A stretch of DNA of 64,000 bases from a virus. The notes below the pieces were generated by a model. That model did no database searches and was not told the origin of the DNA. It was given only the letters and a program-made list of their open reading frames with translations. The stretch lies in the IMG/VR virus record IMGVR_UViG_3300025617_000009, positions 51,085 to 115,084 of that record, one strand, 5' to 3'. Made by a program: the position numbers and the translations under genes. Positions 1 through 10,200 of the stretch are shown piece by piece (positions within the stretch are counted from its first letter, which is position 1; each line of letters opens with the position of its first letter).

Positions 1-1
1 T

Positions 2-532
2 ACATATGAAAAAGAAATGCAGATTAACCAAGCAGTTGTTGCTCAGGCAGAAGAAGACGCAGGACTTAGTGGATACGATACAAGTCACTTGTACACACTT
101 GCTACTAATGATGACGGCAGTGTTGACCTTGTAACTATTGACCAAGACGATATCGATGTAAGTGCAGAAAGTATTATTTCTGATGAAATATACGGTAGAC
201 CAGATAGGCAAGGCTACGACGGTTATCTAGTAGATGCAGAGATTGCTCCTAACGGTGCTCCTTACGGCGCTGGCATTAGTTTCCCTCCAGAAAATCAACC
301 TGGAGATTATTTTTTACGCACAGACTTTTCGCCCAAACGCTTGTTTAGATTTGACGGCACACGTTGGGTCAAAGTACAAGATGGTGTTAGAATGACAATG
401 ACTAATGGCCCGGATAGGCAAACACAAAAAGGTACGTTTATTAATAACACCAATGTTGATAGTATAGGTGGCGAAGACGTACAAGAAAGACAGAGTCTAA
501 GTAAGGCACTTAGACCTAAGGCGGATAACTAA
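2..532 (+). CDS. 14: Neck protein gp14, C-terminal part (5' end outside window)
   Basis: The reading frame is open from base 2, so this is the last 176 residues of a longer protein; the Met at base 17 is probably internal. It is followed directly by a gp15 homologue, the T4 order 14-15. The C-terminal part carries a phage-type display motif (GDYFLR, then RLFRFDGTRWVKVQD) and ends in LSKALRPKADN, which I recall from gp14 of marine T4-like phages. In T4, gp14 forms the head-tail connector collar with gp13. T4 gp14 itself lacks this FDGTRW-type extension, so the assignment rests mainly on synteny and memory of marine homologues. The stop codon shares one base with the next start (TAATG), suggesting translational coupling. 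Confidence 0.75.
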   Translation, partial: TYEKEMQINQAVVAQAEEDAGLSGYDTSHLYTLATNDDGSVDLVTIDQDDIDVSAESIISDEIYGRPDRQGYDGYLVDAEIAPNGAPYGAGISFPPENQPGDYFLRTDFSPKRLFRFDGTRWVKVQDGVRMTMTNGPDRQTQKGTFINNTNVDSIGGEDVQERQSLSKALRPKADN

Positions 533-1968
533 TGCAGTTTTTTTACGACGGTCAAATAAGAAGATATATCACTCAAATGGTAAGATTAATGAGCAACTTT
601 TCTTATCAAGACGGTAGAGGAAATCTTACTCTAGTACCTGTACTATATGGAGATATGACTCGTCAAGTTGCTAATATTATTCGTGATAACTCTGAAAACA
701 AGATTCCTAGTGCACCGAGAATGGCAGTTTATGTAACTGGTTTAGAAATGGATCGCAGTCGTACAGCAGATTCTAGTTATGTAAACAAAATAAACATTCG
801 TGAAAAAGCATATGATACAGACGGCAACGAATATCTAAACATACAAGGTAAAAACTACACAGTAGAGCGTCTTATGCCTACGCCTTATACACTGTCAATG
901 AATGTTGATATATGGAGTACAAATACAGAACAAAAACTTCAAATCTTAGAACAAATACTAACACTGTTTAATCCTAGTTTTGAAATACAAACTACAGATA
1001 ACTATGTTGACTGGACTAGTCTAAGTGTTGTAAATCTTGAAGGCACAACATTTTCTAGTAGAAGTATTCCAGTAGGTGTTGACAGCGACATAGATGTTGC
1101 TACTCTACAGTTTAGTACACCTATATATATTTCACCGCCTGTTAAAGTTAAGCGTCTTGGAGTTATCACCGATATTATTACCAGTATTTTTAACGAAGAA
1201 GAAGGAACCATTGATTTAGGATTAACTTCACCACAGGTAAATGCATATGACGACAGTCCAGAACCTGGACGTACTAATGTAACCGAAGACGATGTACAAA
1301 CTGACATGAACAATAGCGGTGTTACATTTAGCACAAACTATGCAGATCTTGGAGTGTACGTCGACGGTAATATTCTAAGACTTATTAGTAAGAACCAAAT
1401 AGGAACAACAAACTGGCGCAATGTGTTAGATAATGTTTCGGGACAATATCAAGCAGATATTAGTCGTATATACCTTAGTAACTTAGATACAGGAAGTGTA
1501 TACACAGGTACTATTACTTTAAATGAGTTAGATGAAACACAACTTATTGTTAACTGGGATTCTGATAGTTTTCCTAATGATACAGTAATAGAAGGTCCTG
1601 CAAGAAACAGTGCTAGTTGGACTAGCATAGATTACATCATAGATCCTCAAAAGAAAAATCCTACAGATTTAAAAGCTGCAGGTGTAAGAATATTATTACT
1701 TAATAATATAGGCGATGCGGCTAACACAGATGGGCCAGATGCTTGGAAGAACAACGACGGCACTGATTTTATAGGCGGCGAAAACGATATCATTGAATGG
1801 ACTGGCACACAGTGGGTTACAGTATTTGATGCAAACGAAACCGCAGAAGCAACATACACTACTAACCTTAACACAGGTATACAGTACAAGTGGACAGGCG
1901 AATATTGGTTGTTAAGTATTGATGGAGAGTATCCAAAAAGTTCTTGGAGAATGGATCTCAACGGCTAA
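532..1968 (+). CDS. 15: Tail sheath stabiliser gp15 with long C-terminal extension
   Basis: The N-terminal ~210 residues match T4 gp15 in pattern: FFYDGQIRRYITQMVRLMSNF near residue 3 corresponds to T4's YFYNSSFRRYATLMGDLFSN, and YTLSMNVDIWS with ILEQILTLFNPSF near residues 120-150 corresponds to T4's YELSIFTRYEDD...IVEQILPYFQPHF. gp15 caps the contracted tail tube and sheath and joins the tail to the neck. T4 gp15 is 272 aa; this protein is 478 aa. The extra C-terminal ~220 residues contain two short display-like motifs (NDIIEWTGTQWVTVFD and GIQYKWTGEYWLLS), similar in style to the end of the preceding gp14. Start overlaps the gp14 stop by one base. Confidence 0.85.
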   Translation: MQFFYDGQIRRYITQMVRLMSNFSYQDGRGNLTLVPVLYGDMTRQVANIIRDNSENKIPSAPRMAVYVTGLEMDRSRTADSSYVNKINIREKAYDTDGNEYLNIQGKNYTVERLMPTPYTLSMNVDIWSTNTEQKLQILEQILTLFNPSFEIQTTDNYVDWTSLSVVNLEGTTFSSRSIPVGVDSDIDVATLQFSTPIYISPPVKVKRLGVITDIITSIFNEEEGTIDLGLTSPQVNAYDDSPEPGRTNVTEDDVQTDMNNSGVTFSTNYADLGVYVDGNILRLISKNQIGTTNWRNVLDNVSGQYQADISRIYLSNLDTGSVYTGTITLNELDETQLIVNWDSDSFPNDTVIEGPARNSASWTSIDYIIDPQKKNPTDLKAAGVRILLLNNIGDAANTDGPDAWKNNDGTDFIGGENDIIEWTGTQWVTVFDANETAEATYTTNLNTGIQYKWTGEYWLLSIDGEYPKSSWRMDLNG

Positions 1969-1975
1969 CTACTGT

Positions 1976-2413
1976 ATGACAGATAAAATCGTATGCAGCG
2001 GTGCTCTATTTTACAGCTTATCTACAAAACGTTTCTTATTTTTACATCGTACTCAAGGTAAAAACAATAATCTTTGGGGATTAGTTGGCGGAACCAACGA
2101 AGGTGAAGAAACTCCGTGGGAAGGTCTTAAACGAGAAATATCAGAAGAAATAGGCAATAATCACGAAGTTACAAAAGTTATACCTTTAGAAACTTTTGTA
2201 AGCAGTGACAGCAGATTTTTATTTCATACATACCTTTGTCTTGTAAAGGAGGAGTTTATTCCCACACTTAACATAGAACATGACGGCTATTCCTGGGTGA
2301 GTTTTGGCAAATGGCCAAAGCCTCTACATCAAGGATTGCGTAATACTCTGAACAACAAAAACAATATTTCTAAACTAGAAACAGTATTCCGAGTAATCGA
2401 TTTAACACAATAG
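1976..2413 (+). CDS. Nudix hydrolase
   Basis: A 145-aa protein with a perfect Nudix box, G-x5-E-x7-R-E-x-x-E-E-x-G, at residues 39-60 (key residues G39, E45, R53, E54, E57, E58, G60). Nudix enzymes hydrolyse nucleoside diphosphates linked to another moiety, such as nucleotide sugars, Ap4A or oxidised dNTPs, using Mg2+ bound by the box glutamates. I start it at ATG 1976, eight bases past the gp15 stop, because the in-frame ATG at 1919 lies inside gp15 and its extra residues are just the alternative reading of gp15. No strong Shine-Dalgarno is visible, so coupling to gp15 is likely. It heads the sugar cassette; a GDP-mannose or nucleotide-sugar substrate is possible but not shown. Confidence 0.9.
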   Translation: MTDKIVCSGALFYSLSTKRFLFLHRTQGKNNNLWGLVGGTNEGEETPWEGLKREISEEIGNNHEVTKVIPLETFVSSDSRFLFHTYLCLVKEEFIPTLNIEHDGYSWVSFGKWPKPLHQGLRNTLNNKNNISKLETVFRVIDLTQ

Positions 2414-2425
2414 AAAGGACAACCA

Positions 2426-3250
2426 ATGCGTATCTTAGTAACAGGACACAAAGGGTTTATCGGACAAAATATCTCAAAATATTTAATACAACAAGGACAC
2501 GAAATAGAAGGATGGGAATGGATTCCTAACACTGTACCAGATCCTAGTTCGTATGATTGGGTTGTACATTTAGGAGCAATCACAGATACTACTTGCAAAG
2601 ATGTAGAACAAATTATGGAACAAAATCTAGAGTTTAGTCTTAGATTATTACAAGTATGTGATATGACAGGGACAAACTTTCAATATGCTAGTAGTGCCAG
2701 CGTTTACGGAGATTTAAAAACTTTCAACGAAGAAGGACCGTTTTATCCTATGAATCCATATGCTTGGAGCAAATATCTTTTTGATAGATTTGTAGATCAA
2801 CACATAGACGGATTTACAATCAAAGTACAAGGATTTAGATTTTTTAATGTTTATGGAAATCATGAAGAGCACAAAGGAAATATGGCCAGTGTGTTTCACA
2901 AGTTTATAAAACAAGCACGTACTACTCAAAATATTCAAGTATTTGAAAACAGTGAAAATTATTCTAGAGATTTTATTTGTGTAGACGATGTATGTGATAT
3001 TATGTCTAAGTTTATGGACAAAGACGTAATGGGTGTTTTTAATCTAGGAACAGGTTCTGCAACAAGCTTTGCAGAGGTTGCAAAATATATTGCAAGAGTG
3101 TATAATAGTAGTATACAAGAAATACCTATGCCAGATAACTTAAAGGCACAATATCAAAAGTTTACACAAAGTAATAATAACCTTTTATTATCTGAGCTAG
3201 GTGATTATAAGTTTACATCAATATACGAGTGGATAGATAAAAATGGATAA
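2426..3250 (+). CDS. NAD-dependent sugar epimerase, HldD (ADP-heptose 6-epimerase)-like
   Basis: A 274-aa extended short-chain dehydrogenase. The Rossmann motif G7-x-x-G10-x-x-G13 is at the N-terminus; YASSASVYG (88-96) supplies the catalytic Ser region; Y112-x3-K116 (PYAWSK) is the catalytic pair. The stretch FFNVYGNHEEHKGNMASV (140-156) is close to the hallmark region of ADP-L-glycero-D-manno-heptose-6-epimerase (FNVYG-x-x-E-x-H-K-G-x-MAS). HldD makes the final ADP-heptose used for inner-core LPS. E. coli HldD is about 310 aa, so this copy is slightly short at the C-terminus. AAAGGA lies upstream of the start. It overlaps the cupin gene by 8 bases. A GDP- or dTDP-sugar epimerase is the alternative. 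Confidence 0.85.
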   Translation: MRILVTGHKGFIGQNISKYLIQQGHEIEGWEWIPNTVPDPSSYDWVVHLGAITDTTCKDVEQIMEQNLEFSLRLLQVCDMTGTNFQYASSASVYGDLKTFNEEGPFYPMNPYAWSKYLFDRFVDQHIDGFTIKVQGFRFFNVYGNHEEHKGNMASVFHKFIKQARTTQNIQVFENSENYSRDFICVDDVCDIMSKFMDKDVMGVFNLGTGSATSFAEVAKYIARVYNSSIQEIPMPDNLKAQYQKFTQSNNNLLLSELGDYKFTSIYEWIDKNG

Positions 3251-3632
3251 CCCGACTAGACTTTCTGGAGCAGTAAAAAAAGGCTGGGGATATGAGCTAA
3301 TATTTGCAACCAACGATTTGTACTGCGGTAAAATCATAGTTTTTGAAAAAGCTGGTGCAAAAACTAGTATGAACTTTCACAAAGAAAAAGACAAAACTTG
3401 GTTTATTAACTCAGGTAGTTTTTTATTACGAACTATTGAAACTAAATCTGCTACACTAATCACTAAAGAATTAAAGGAAGGCGATGCTTGGCACACTCCG
3501 CCATTAATTCCTCACCAATTAGAAGCATTAGAAGATAATTCTAGTTTAACAGAAGTAAGCACACCTGATTCAGTTGAAGATATGCATAGAATTAGTCAAG
3601 GCGATACACAACTCGAGGCTAAAAATGGTTGA
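3243..3632 (+). CDS. Single-domain cupin (sugar isomerase/epimerase-like)
   Basis: A 129-aa protein with a compact cupin pattern: a first motif around NFHKEKDKTWFINSGSFLL (residues 43-62) and a second around GDAWHTPPLIPHQLEAL (80-97), with several candidate metal-binding His residues. It resembles the cupin part of mannose-6-phosphate isomerase or dTDP-4-keto-sugar epimerases. It sits between an HldD-like epimerase and a GmhB-like phosphatase, with 8-base overlaps on both sides, so the three are translated as one unit. A role in sugar-phosphate or nucleotide-sugar conversion is inferred from context; the reaction cannot be read from the sequence. Confidence 0.7.
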   Translation: MDNPTRLSGAVKKGWGYELIFATNDLYCGKIIVFEKAGAKTSMNFHKEKDKTWFINSGSFLLRTIETKSATLITKELKEGDAWHTPPLIPHQLEALEDNSSLTEVSTPDSVEDMHRISQGDTQLEAKNG

Positions 3633-4242
3633 TATTGTTTGGAGTGGCAAAGACGATCTACGTTATAAAGATCCGAGCTGGATCGCTCCTAACGTAGTTG
3701 TAGGTTTAGATCGTGACGGCGTACTTAATGAAAATGTCGAAGGATATTGTACTAAGCCTGAACAGTTCGTACCAATAGAAGGCAGTCTAGAAGCGGTTGC
3801 TAAACTTCGCAAACTGGGACATAAGACTGCTATTATTACTAATCAAGGATGTATAGAAAAAGGTATTTGCACTCAAGAAGATGTAGAGCGTGTAAACACC
3901 TATATGTTTGAACTACTAGGCAAAGCAGGATGTCCTGTTGTTGATGCATTATATTTTTCTGCTAGTAGCCGCAAGGACGATGAGTGGGCTAAACCTAATG
4001 TTGGTATGTTTAAACGTTGTGAGCGAGAACACCCTCACATCAAGTTTAATAAAGGGTACTATGTAGGTGATAAACTTACAGATTTGAAAGCCGCTGTAAA
4101 AATAGGTGCTACGCCTATTTTAGTTCGTACAGGACACGGCTTAGAAACAGAACAAGAACTGAATAAGTTTACATACAGAAAACTTAAAAAGGCAACAAAG
4201 ATCTTTGACGATCTACAATCATTTGTTGCCACTTTAAGTTAG
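3625..4242 (+). CDS. HAD phosphatase, GmhB-like (heptose bisphosphate phosphatase family)
   Basis: A 205-aa HAD subfamily III phosphatase. Motif I is GLDRDGVLN (Asp29 nucleophile, Asp31), motif II is ITNQGCIEKG (Thr72-Asn73), motif III Lys is probably K123 in AKPNVGMF, and motif IV is YYVGDKLTDLKAA (Asp149, Asp153). This set matches D-glycero-D-manno-heptose-1,7-bisphosphate 7-phosphatase and histidinol-phosphatase relatives. The Cys/His zinc loop typical of bacterial GmhB before the catalytic Lys is missing (SASSRKDDEW is found instead). The start at 3625 (ATGGTTGA overlap with the cupin stop) is preferred over ATG 3574, which lies within the cupin. It converges with the giant minus-strand gene, overlapping by four bases, with no terminator between. 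Confidence 0.8.
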   Translation: MVDIVWSGKDDLRYKDPSWIAPNVVVGLDRDGVLNENVEGYCTKPEQFVPIEGSLEAVAKLRKLGHKTAIITNQGCIEKGICTQEDVERVNTYMFELLGKAGCPVVDALYFSASSRKDDEWAKPNVGMFKRCEREHPHIKFNKGYYVGDKLTDLKAAVKIGATPILVRTGHGLETEQELNKFTYRKLKKATKIFDDLQSFVATLS

Positions 4243-7200
4243 GCTTGCGCTTCGCCCCAACGTAGAATAATATTTGACGTTGTATCTGCACCTGATGTTT
4301 TATATACGTTAATAGCCAGTACATCAGGACCATTAGGGAATGTACCTCGCCCTCCTAAAGTAGTATTTGTCAATTCTTTTAACGTATCTAAGTTTAGATT
4401 AGCACGTTCGCCCGGTGTTGCAATAAACGAGAATACTGTTTCACCTGGTTGTGCATAAGGCGGTTCTACAAACTCTACAGTAATAGTACCCGTGCCAGCT
4501 ACCAATGTTCCATTGTACGAGTTATTGAATATTATTCTATAGTATATTGTGCCTGCAAACTCTTCTTCTGAAATACTCTGTATCTTTGTGTTAGCAGGGA
4601 AGTTACCAGCGGTTGTAGCAACAACATCTGTACCTACACTGGCGCCTGAGGCTGTTAATGATGCAGCAGTAGCAAGCATAAAGTTACGTCCTACAAGATC
4701 ACCACCTCGAGAAAATGTTATTGTCTCGCTGTCTTGGATTCTTCCACTGAACCGCTGATTTAGTCGAACAATATAGTTATTCTGCCAAGAGTTTTCTATT
4801 CGTCTTACCGTTGTGCCTGCAGGGAAAGTTGCGCCACCAGCTGCAGATACCAGACTATCACCTGCTTCTAATCCGATATTATTTACACTATCTCTAGTCA
4901 TATATATGTAATCAGCATTATTGGCATTCATAAAGAACGATGTAGTTGCTGTTCCTGTAATAGCAGACTGTGCTGTAATATTTGCTTGTACTGCACTTTG
5001 ACCAGTTGACCATTGAACAGAACCGCCTGCGGCAATCTGTGCAAAGCTAGGCTGACCACCTTGTGCTTCTGAGCTTAGTCCCGACCATACAATATTTGCT
5101 GGGTTATCTGGATAGTTTTGAGGATTAAGTACGCCTTCAACAACAATGCCACCTGTGATTGGTGCATTTGAGTTTGCAGGGTCGACACCGTCTGAACTGA
5201 TTTCAATACCTTGAATCAATAACTGGGCACGATTTAACAGTTCGCGTTCGCCTAAGTCACCTGTAATAGCGTTTGATACACTAGGTGCTAGACGCAACAA
5301 GAATGCTGTTTGTTTGATTGTACTGACTGGAATACTCTGTTCTGTGTAAGAGAAAATATATCCACGATCTTCGTCAAAGTTACCATCTGTAATAAACGAT
5401 GAACCCCAATGACTAATAAGTGGTGTAATAGTGTTGCTTACTAGTACAACGCCAGTTCTATTAGAATGCGATGCTGCTGATCCTGCTGTATACGATCTTT
5501 GTGCTCCAGCATTAAAGTTTGTAAGGTTAGCACTTCTAGTACAACCAGTTAATCTATTATTATCAATATCCACACCAGTAAATGATATTAGCTCGTTGTC
5601 TATATACACTGTTCCTCCACTTGGTGGGAAGAAACTAGCATCTTGCAACGGTATAAAGTCTTGCGAAGGCGTCATGTCTGCACTTAATCGATCATTTGCA
5701 CCTTCGTTGGTTACTTCATAACGTACAGGCAAGTTACCTGAACGCATGTATGCTTCAGTGTTTACGTTAGAGTTACGTATTCTGTGTGCGTATACAAAGT
5801 TACCGTCTGCACCGCGGACCATAAAATCAATAAAACCAGCACCATACCATGAATATTGAATACCAATCATCTGCATCTTAGCAGGATCAATGTTGTATTT
5901 ACTAGCACCTGTGCCATCTAATCTATCAAGGTTAAAGTCTTGTTGTCTAATCTTTTTATCTGTAATCAAACATGCTTTAGCACCTGAAATATTTACAACG
6001 CCTCGGAAATCTGGAGTGACTGTCATCTCTGTTTGTGAGGTTACACCTGAAATAACGTGTGTCATACCTTTAATAACAATTCTGTCGCCTGCTTTTACTT
6101 GGTCGCGGAATCGTGTGCCTGTACCTGTTACTAAACTACTGTCACTATCAATAGCAATAGTACCTGCTAGTTGTTTAGTAGATGTTCTTTGTACTACACT
6201 TAGATATGTTCCATCATATTCCCAAAAGATTCCGTTCTGATCGTCAAAAATACCTGAACGTACAGTAGCACCATTCCACGCTACTGTAGATATTTGAGCG
6301 CCAAATCCGATAACTGGGTCTGTACTTCCCAATCTGTATTGTGCTGTAACTCTAAATGTTCTTTCGTTGACGATATCAGTAACAGTATAATCGTGATTGT
6401 ATCCTGGAGTTTCTACACCAATAATGCGTATCTGACCACCTACTTGTAAGCCGTGATCGTTTTCATCAGTAGTAACTGTAATAGTTGATCCTATTTCTAC
6501 GTTATCTGCTGAGATACTTAAAATATCATAACTTGGTGCAAACAATGCACCGGTGGTATACATAATACCTTTACCTGATTGATAACGAATATATTTTTTA
6601 CTTTGACGTATTGCTTGCGCACCATGTTGCGGACCGCCTGTGCCTAGTTGTACGCCGCCGTCATACGGTCTGTGAATAAAGAAGCTGTCAGGTTTAGGAT
6701 AAATGTTGCCTGCAATAACATCATTATCGTCAATGGCTCCTGGCGCTCTTGCTTGATATGTTAAAGTCAACGCATCTGGCACACTTGTAGCAATGTATGG
6801 ACCGTTTGCAAGATTATGATTGTTTACACCGTCGTCGGAGTTGATTACAACGTTAAATCCACTACCAGGTATTAATCCATGAGCAGTTTCAAACGTTACT
6901 AGAATAGTTGCAAGTGCGCTAAAACTAATAGTATCACCGTTGGTTATTCCGCCTACAGTAGATTCACTGAGTGTAACACTGCTAATAAAATCTAATGCAG
7001 CGCCTGCTACTGCTGTTCCTGAATCTGTAAATGTAACAATACTACCCGCTGAATCAACGTCAGTTACTGTAATTAGAATATCGTTAACACCGTCAACTCC
7101 ACCCAAATCGTTACCACTAATTATTAATCTATTACCAGTTTCATAACTTACACCTGTACTAACTAATGTTACAGATGTATATGATCCCGAATCTCGTGTT

Positions 7201-10200
7201 ACGTTAAATGTTGCGCCGCTACCGTTAATAGTAATATTAGAGCCAGATACAGCAGTATATGTTCCGACGTCGCCGGCGGCAGTGCCTGTAAACGTAGAAC
7301 TAGCAATGCTTCCGTTTGTTCCTATTGCTGTTACAGTTACTTCAATATCGTTAGTAGGACTAGCTCCTCCTACAGATGTACCTGGAATAATAACAGTCTG
7401 TCCAACGCCATAATTAATACCTACATCTGCTTCAGTAACACTATAAACACCGTTAACAATATCAACATCCCATGTTGCGCCCGAACCTACGATATTATCT
7501 GCTGTTAATCCTAAACCATTTACTACATCTCTATTAGCTGCTGTACCTGCAATAGAAAATGTTAGTATTTCTCCGTTTACATCTACAGTATTAACAGTAA
7601 TTGTTAGATTATTAGTTCCATCATCGCCGCCAAGTTCACTACCTAATATAGTAATAGTATTAGTAGGAGCATAATCTACACCAGCAGCAAACAATGTTAC
7701 AGAATATACATCAGCATTTTTATCTATGTTAAACGATGCGCCTGTTCCAATACCATTAGTAGTACTTTGAGTTACAGCACTATAACTTTCAACAACATCT
7801 GGCGCAGTTCCTGTAAATGTATATGATGTAATATATCCGCTACCATCTACACCAGTAACTGTTATAACTATATCGTTAGTTGTTACAGCACCGTTTGGTA
7901 TTGTAACACCCGATATCAATAGTTTATCGTTTTCTACATAGCCTGACATAGTTGGTAATGCCGTCCCCGAACCAGATATTGTAGAAATAGTACCCAACAA
8001 TGTTGTTTCTGATCCAGCAGTTATTGCTGTTATATCTACGGTGAGGTCATTAGTTGGAGAAGATCCTCCTATTTGATCACCGGTGATCAAAATAGTCTGA
8101 TCAGATGCATAGTTAGTGCCTGCATTATTAACTGTTACAACATATGAAGATGCTGATACTTCTACGTCAAATGTTGCGCCTGATCCTACAATGTTTGACG
8201 TTGATAAACTTTCCCTAGTTTCTTCGTCAACAGCAGTGCCTGAAACATTTACTGTTAATATTTCTCCGCCTACGTCAACAGATGAAATTGTGATAGTTAC
8301 ATCATTGGCAGGAGTAGCTCCACCTAATAAATCACCTGTAACTACTTTAGAATCACCATTGGTATAACCACTACCTGCGTTTGTAATATTTACTAGGTAG
8401 TTTTGATTATCTGTTGTAATATCAAATTGTGCATTAGTGCCAGTGCCTGTATCAAAGTCTAATCCGCCATATAATCTACTAGTACTAGGTGCACCTGATG
8501 AATCATATGTAAATGTTGTTATTGCGCCGGTACCATCTACTCCTGTAACTTTAATATAGAGATCGTTAGCAGGAGTAGTTCCTCCTAGATTACTACCAGT
8601 TATTTGAATTATATCATTTACTGCATATCCTGAAGTTGCCGCTCCAGAAAGTTGTACGTCACTAAATCCCGTACTAGACCATGTTACATCAAATAATACA
8701 CCAGATCCGTTTCCTTGCTGTGTAGTTCCTGTGACATTTGTATACGTAGGATTGGAAGTGTCTAAACTATAAACATTGTCTTCCCAAGTAACATCAAAAC
8801 TTGCACCTGCGCCATTACCATGCTGATAGTTGCCTTCTATACTGGTGTACGAAGCATTACCGTCAAATGCTGCGCCAGCAATAGTAGCAGTAAGGATTCC
8901 TCCTGAAGAATCTACAGTCGATATTGTAATAGTTGCATCGTTGGTTGACGATAATCCGCCTAAGTCTGCTCCGTCTACAAGTATTTCTTCGCCAGCATCA
9001 TAATTTGTACCTGCTTGAGTTATTGCATCTATTGTATAAGATCCACCGGCTCTGCTAATGGTAAACTCTGCGCCAGAACCAATGACTAAATCAGCAGATG
9101 CATTTACTCCGATGTAATCTACAACATTTCCTATAATAGTCGAACTAAGTTCATCTGATAAATTTACAGTATTTCCTACTACGTTTAATACAGTAACGCC
9201 AACGCCGTCTCCGCGGTCTACTGCTAGTCCTGGCAGAATTCCTGTTACACTGTCTACATTAACAGAAGTCGATCCTGCCGGAGCATCGTTAGTAACATTC
9301 GGAGATACAACTGTTCCTCCAGCACCTACAATACCAGTTACCTGTGTACCTTGATTTATACCATTACCACTTAACGGAGAACCTATTTCTGGCACGTCAT
9401 CTTCAAATGGTATAAAATCACTTCCAATAGGAACATTTAATGCTGCTGTCATTACACCACTGCTGCCTTGACTATCAATAGTAAACTCTGGGCTACCAAT
9501 AGTAGCTCCTGTATAGAAACCTGCTTTTCTAAGAACGGTAAAGTTTGTAGCCATTTCTTCACCAGAGGTTGTTCCTACTTTTGCTTTTGCTAGGTATGTG
9601 AACTCGTTCGTAGCCGGTGTACTTGTAACAATAAATGTTCCTTCTGCTCTTGCAGCACCTACAACACCTAAATCTAATGCTTTGACTACAACAGGATCGC
9701 CTTCTTCTAATGTATGAGCACCAGCAGTTGTTACTGTAATAACACTAGAACCTACGCCCTGAGATCCAATACTCGCATCCGTAGTAGCACTTGTAATATT
9801 AAGTTCTGTACCTACTACTTCATAAGTTGAAGGATATCCACGTAGTGTGCCAATAGCACTCCACTTAGTAGGCTGTAAACCGTATTCAAAGTCAGCATCA
9901 AGCATCGACAACGGAGGTGCAACACGCATACGTTCAATGGCGTCAGTTCCAAAGTCAAATGGTCTTGTTCTTAGTTCTTTTTCGTCTATGAATATTTGAA
10001 TATCGTCTGCAGCATCTTGTCCTGTTGTATCAGCAAATAGATTTACAATAGTAACAGCGTCTGTTTTATCTAAGAACTTAGGAAAATCGTCATCTTCTTC
10101 TGTGTGGTACTCTAAGAAACCTCCTAGTTCTGCTTTAGCAAAGTTGTAAATAATCTCACCACGATCAGTGTTTGTCATTAACAAGAAATCAGCGTTATTA

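Noticed and set aside
1919-1975. Upstream ATG for the Nudix gene
   Set aside because: Lies inside gp15; the added residues are merely gp15 in another frame. ATG 1976 directly precedes the conserved domain.
4239-4242. Terminator between the GmhB-like gene and the giant fibre gene
   Set aside because: The convergent genes overlap by four bases and no hairpin with T-run is visible at the junction.
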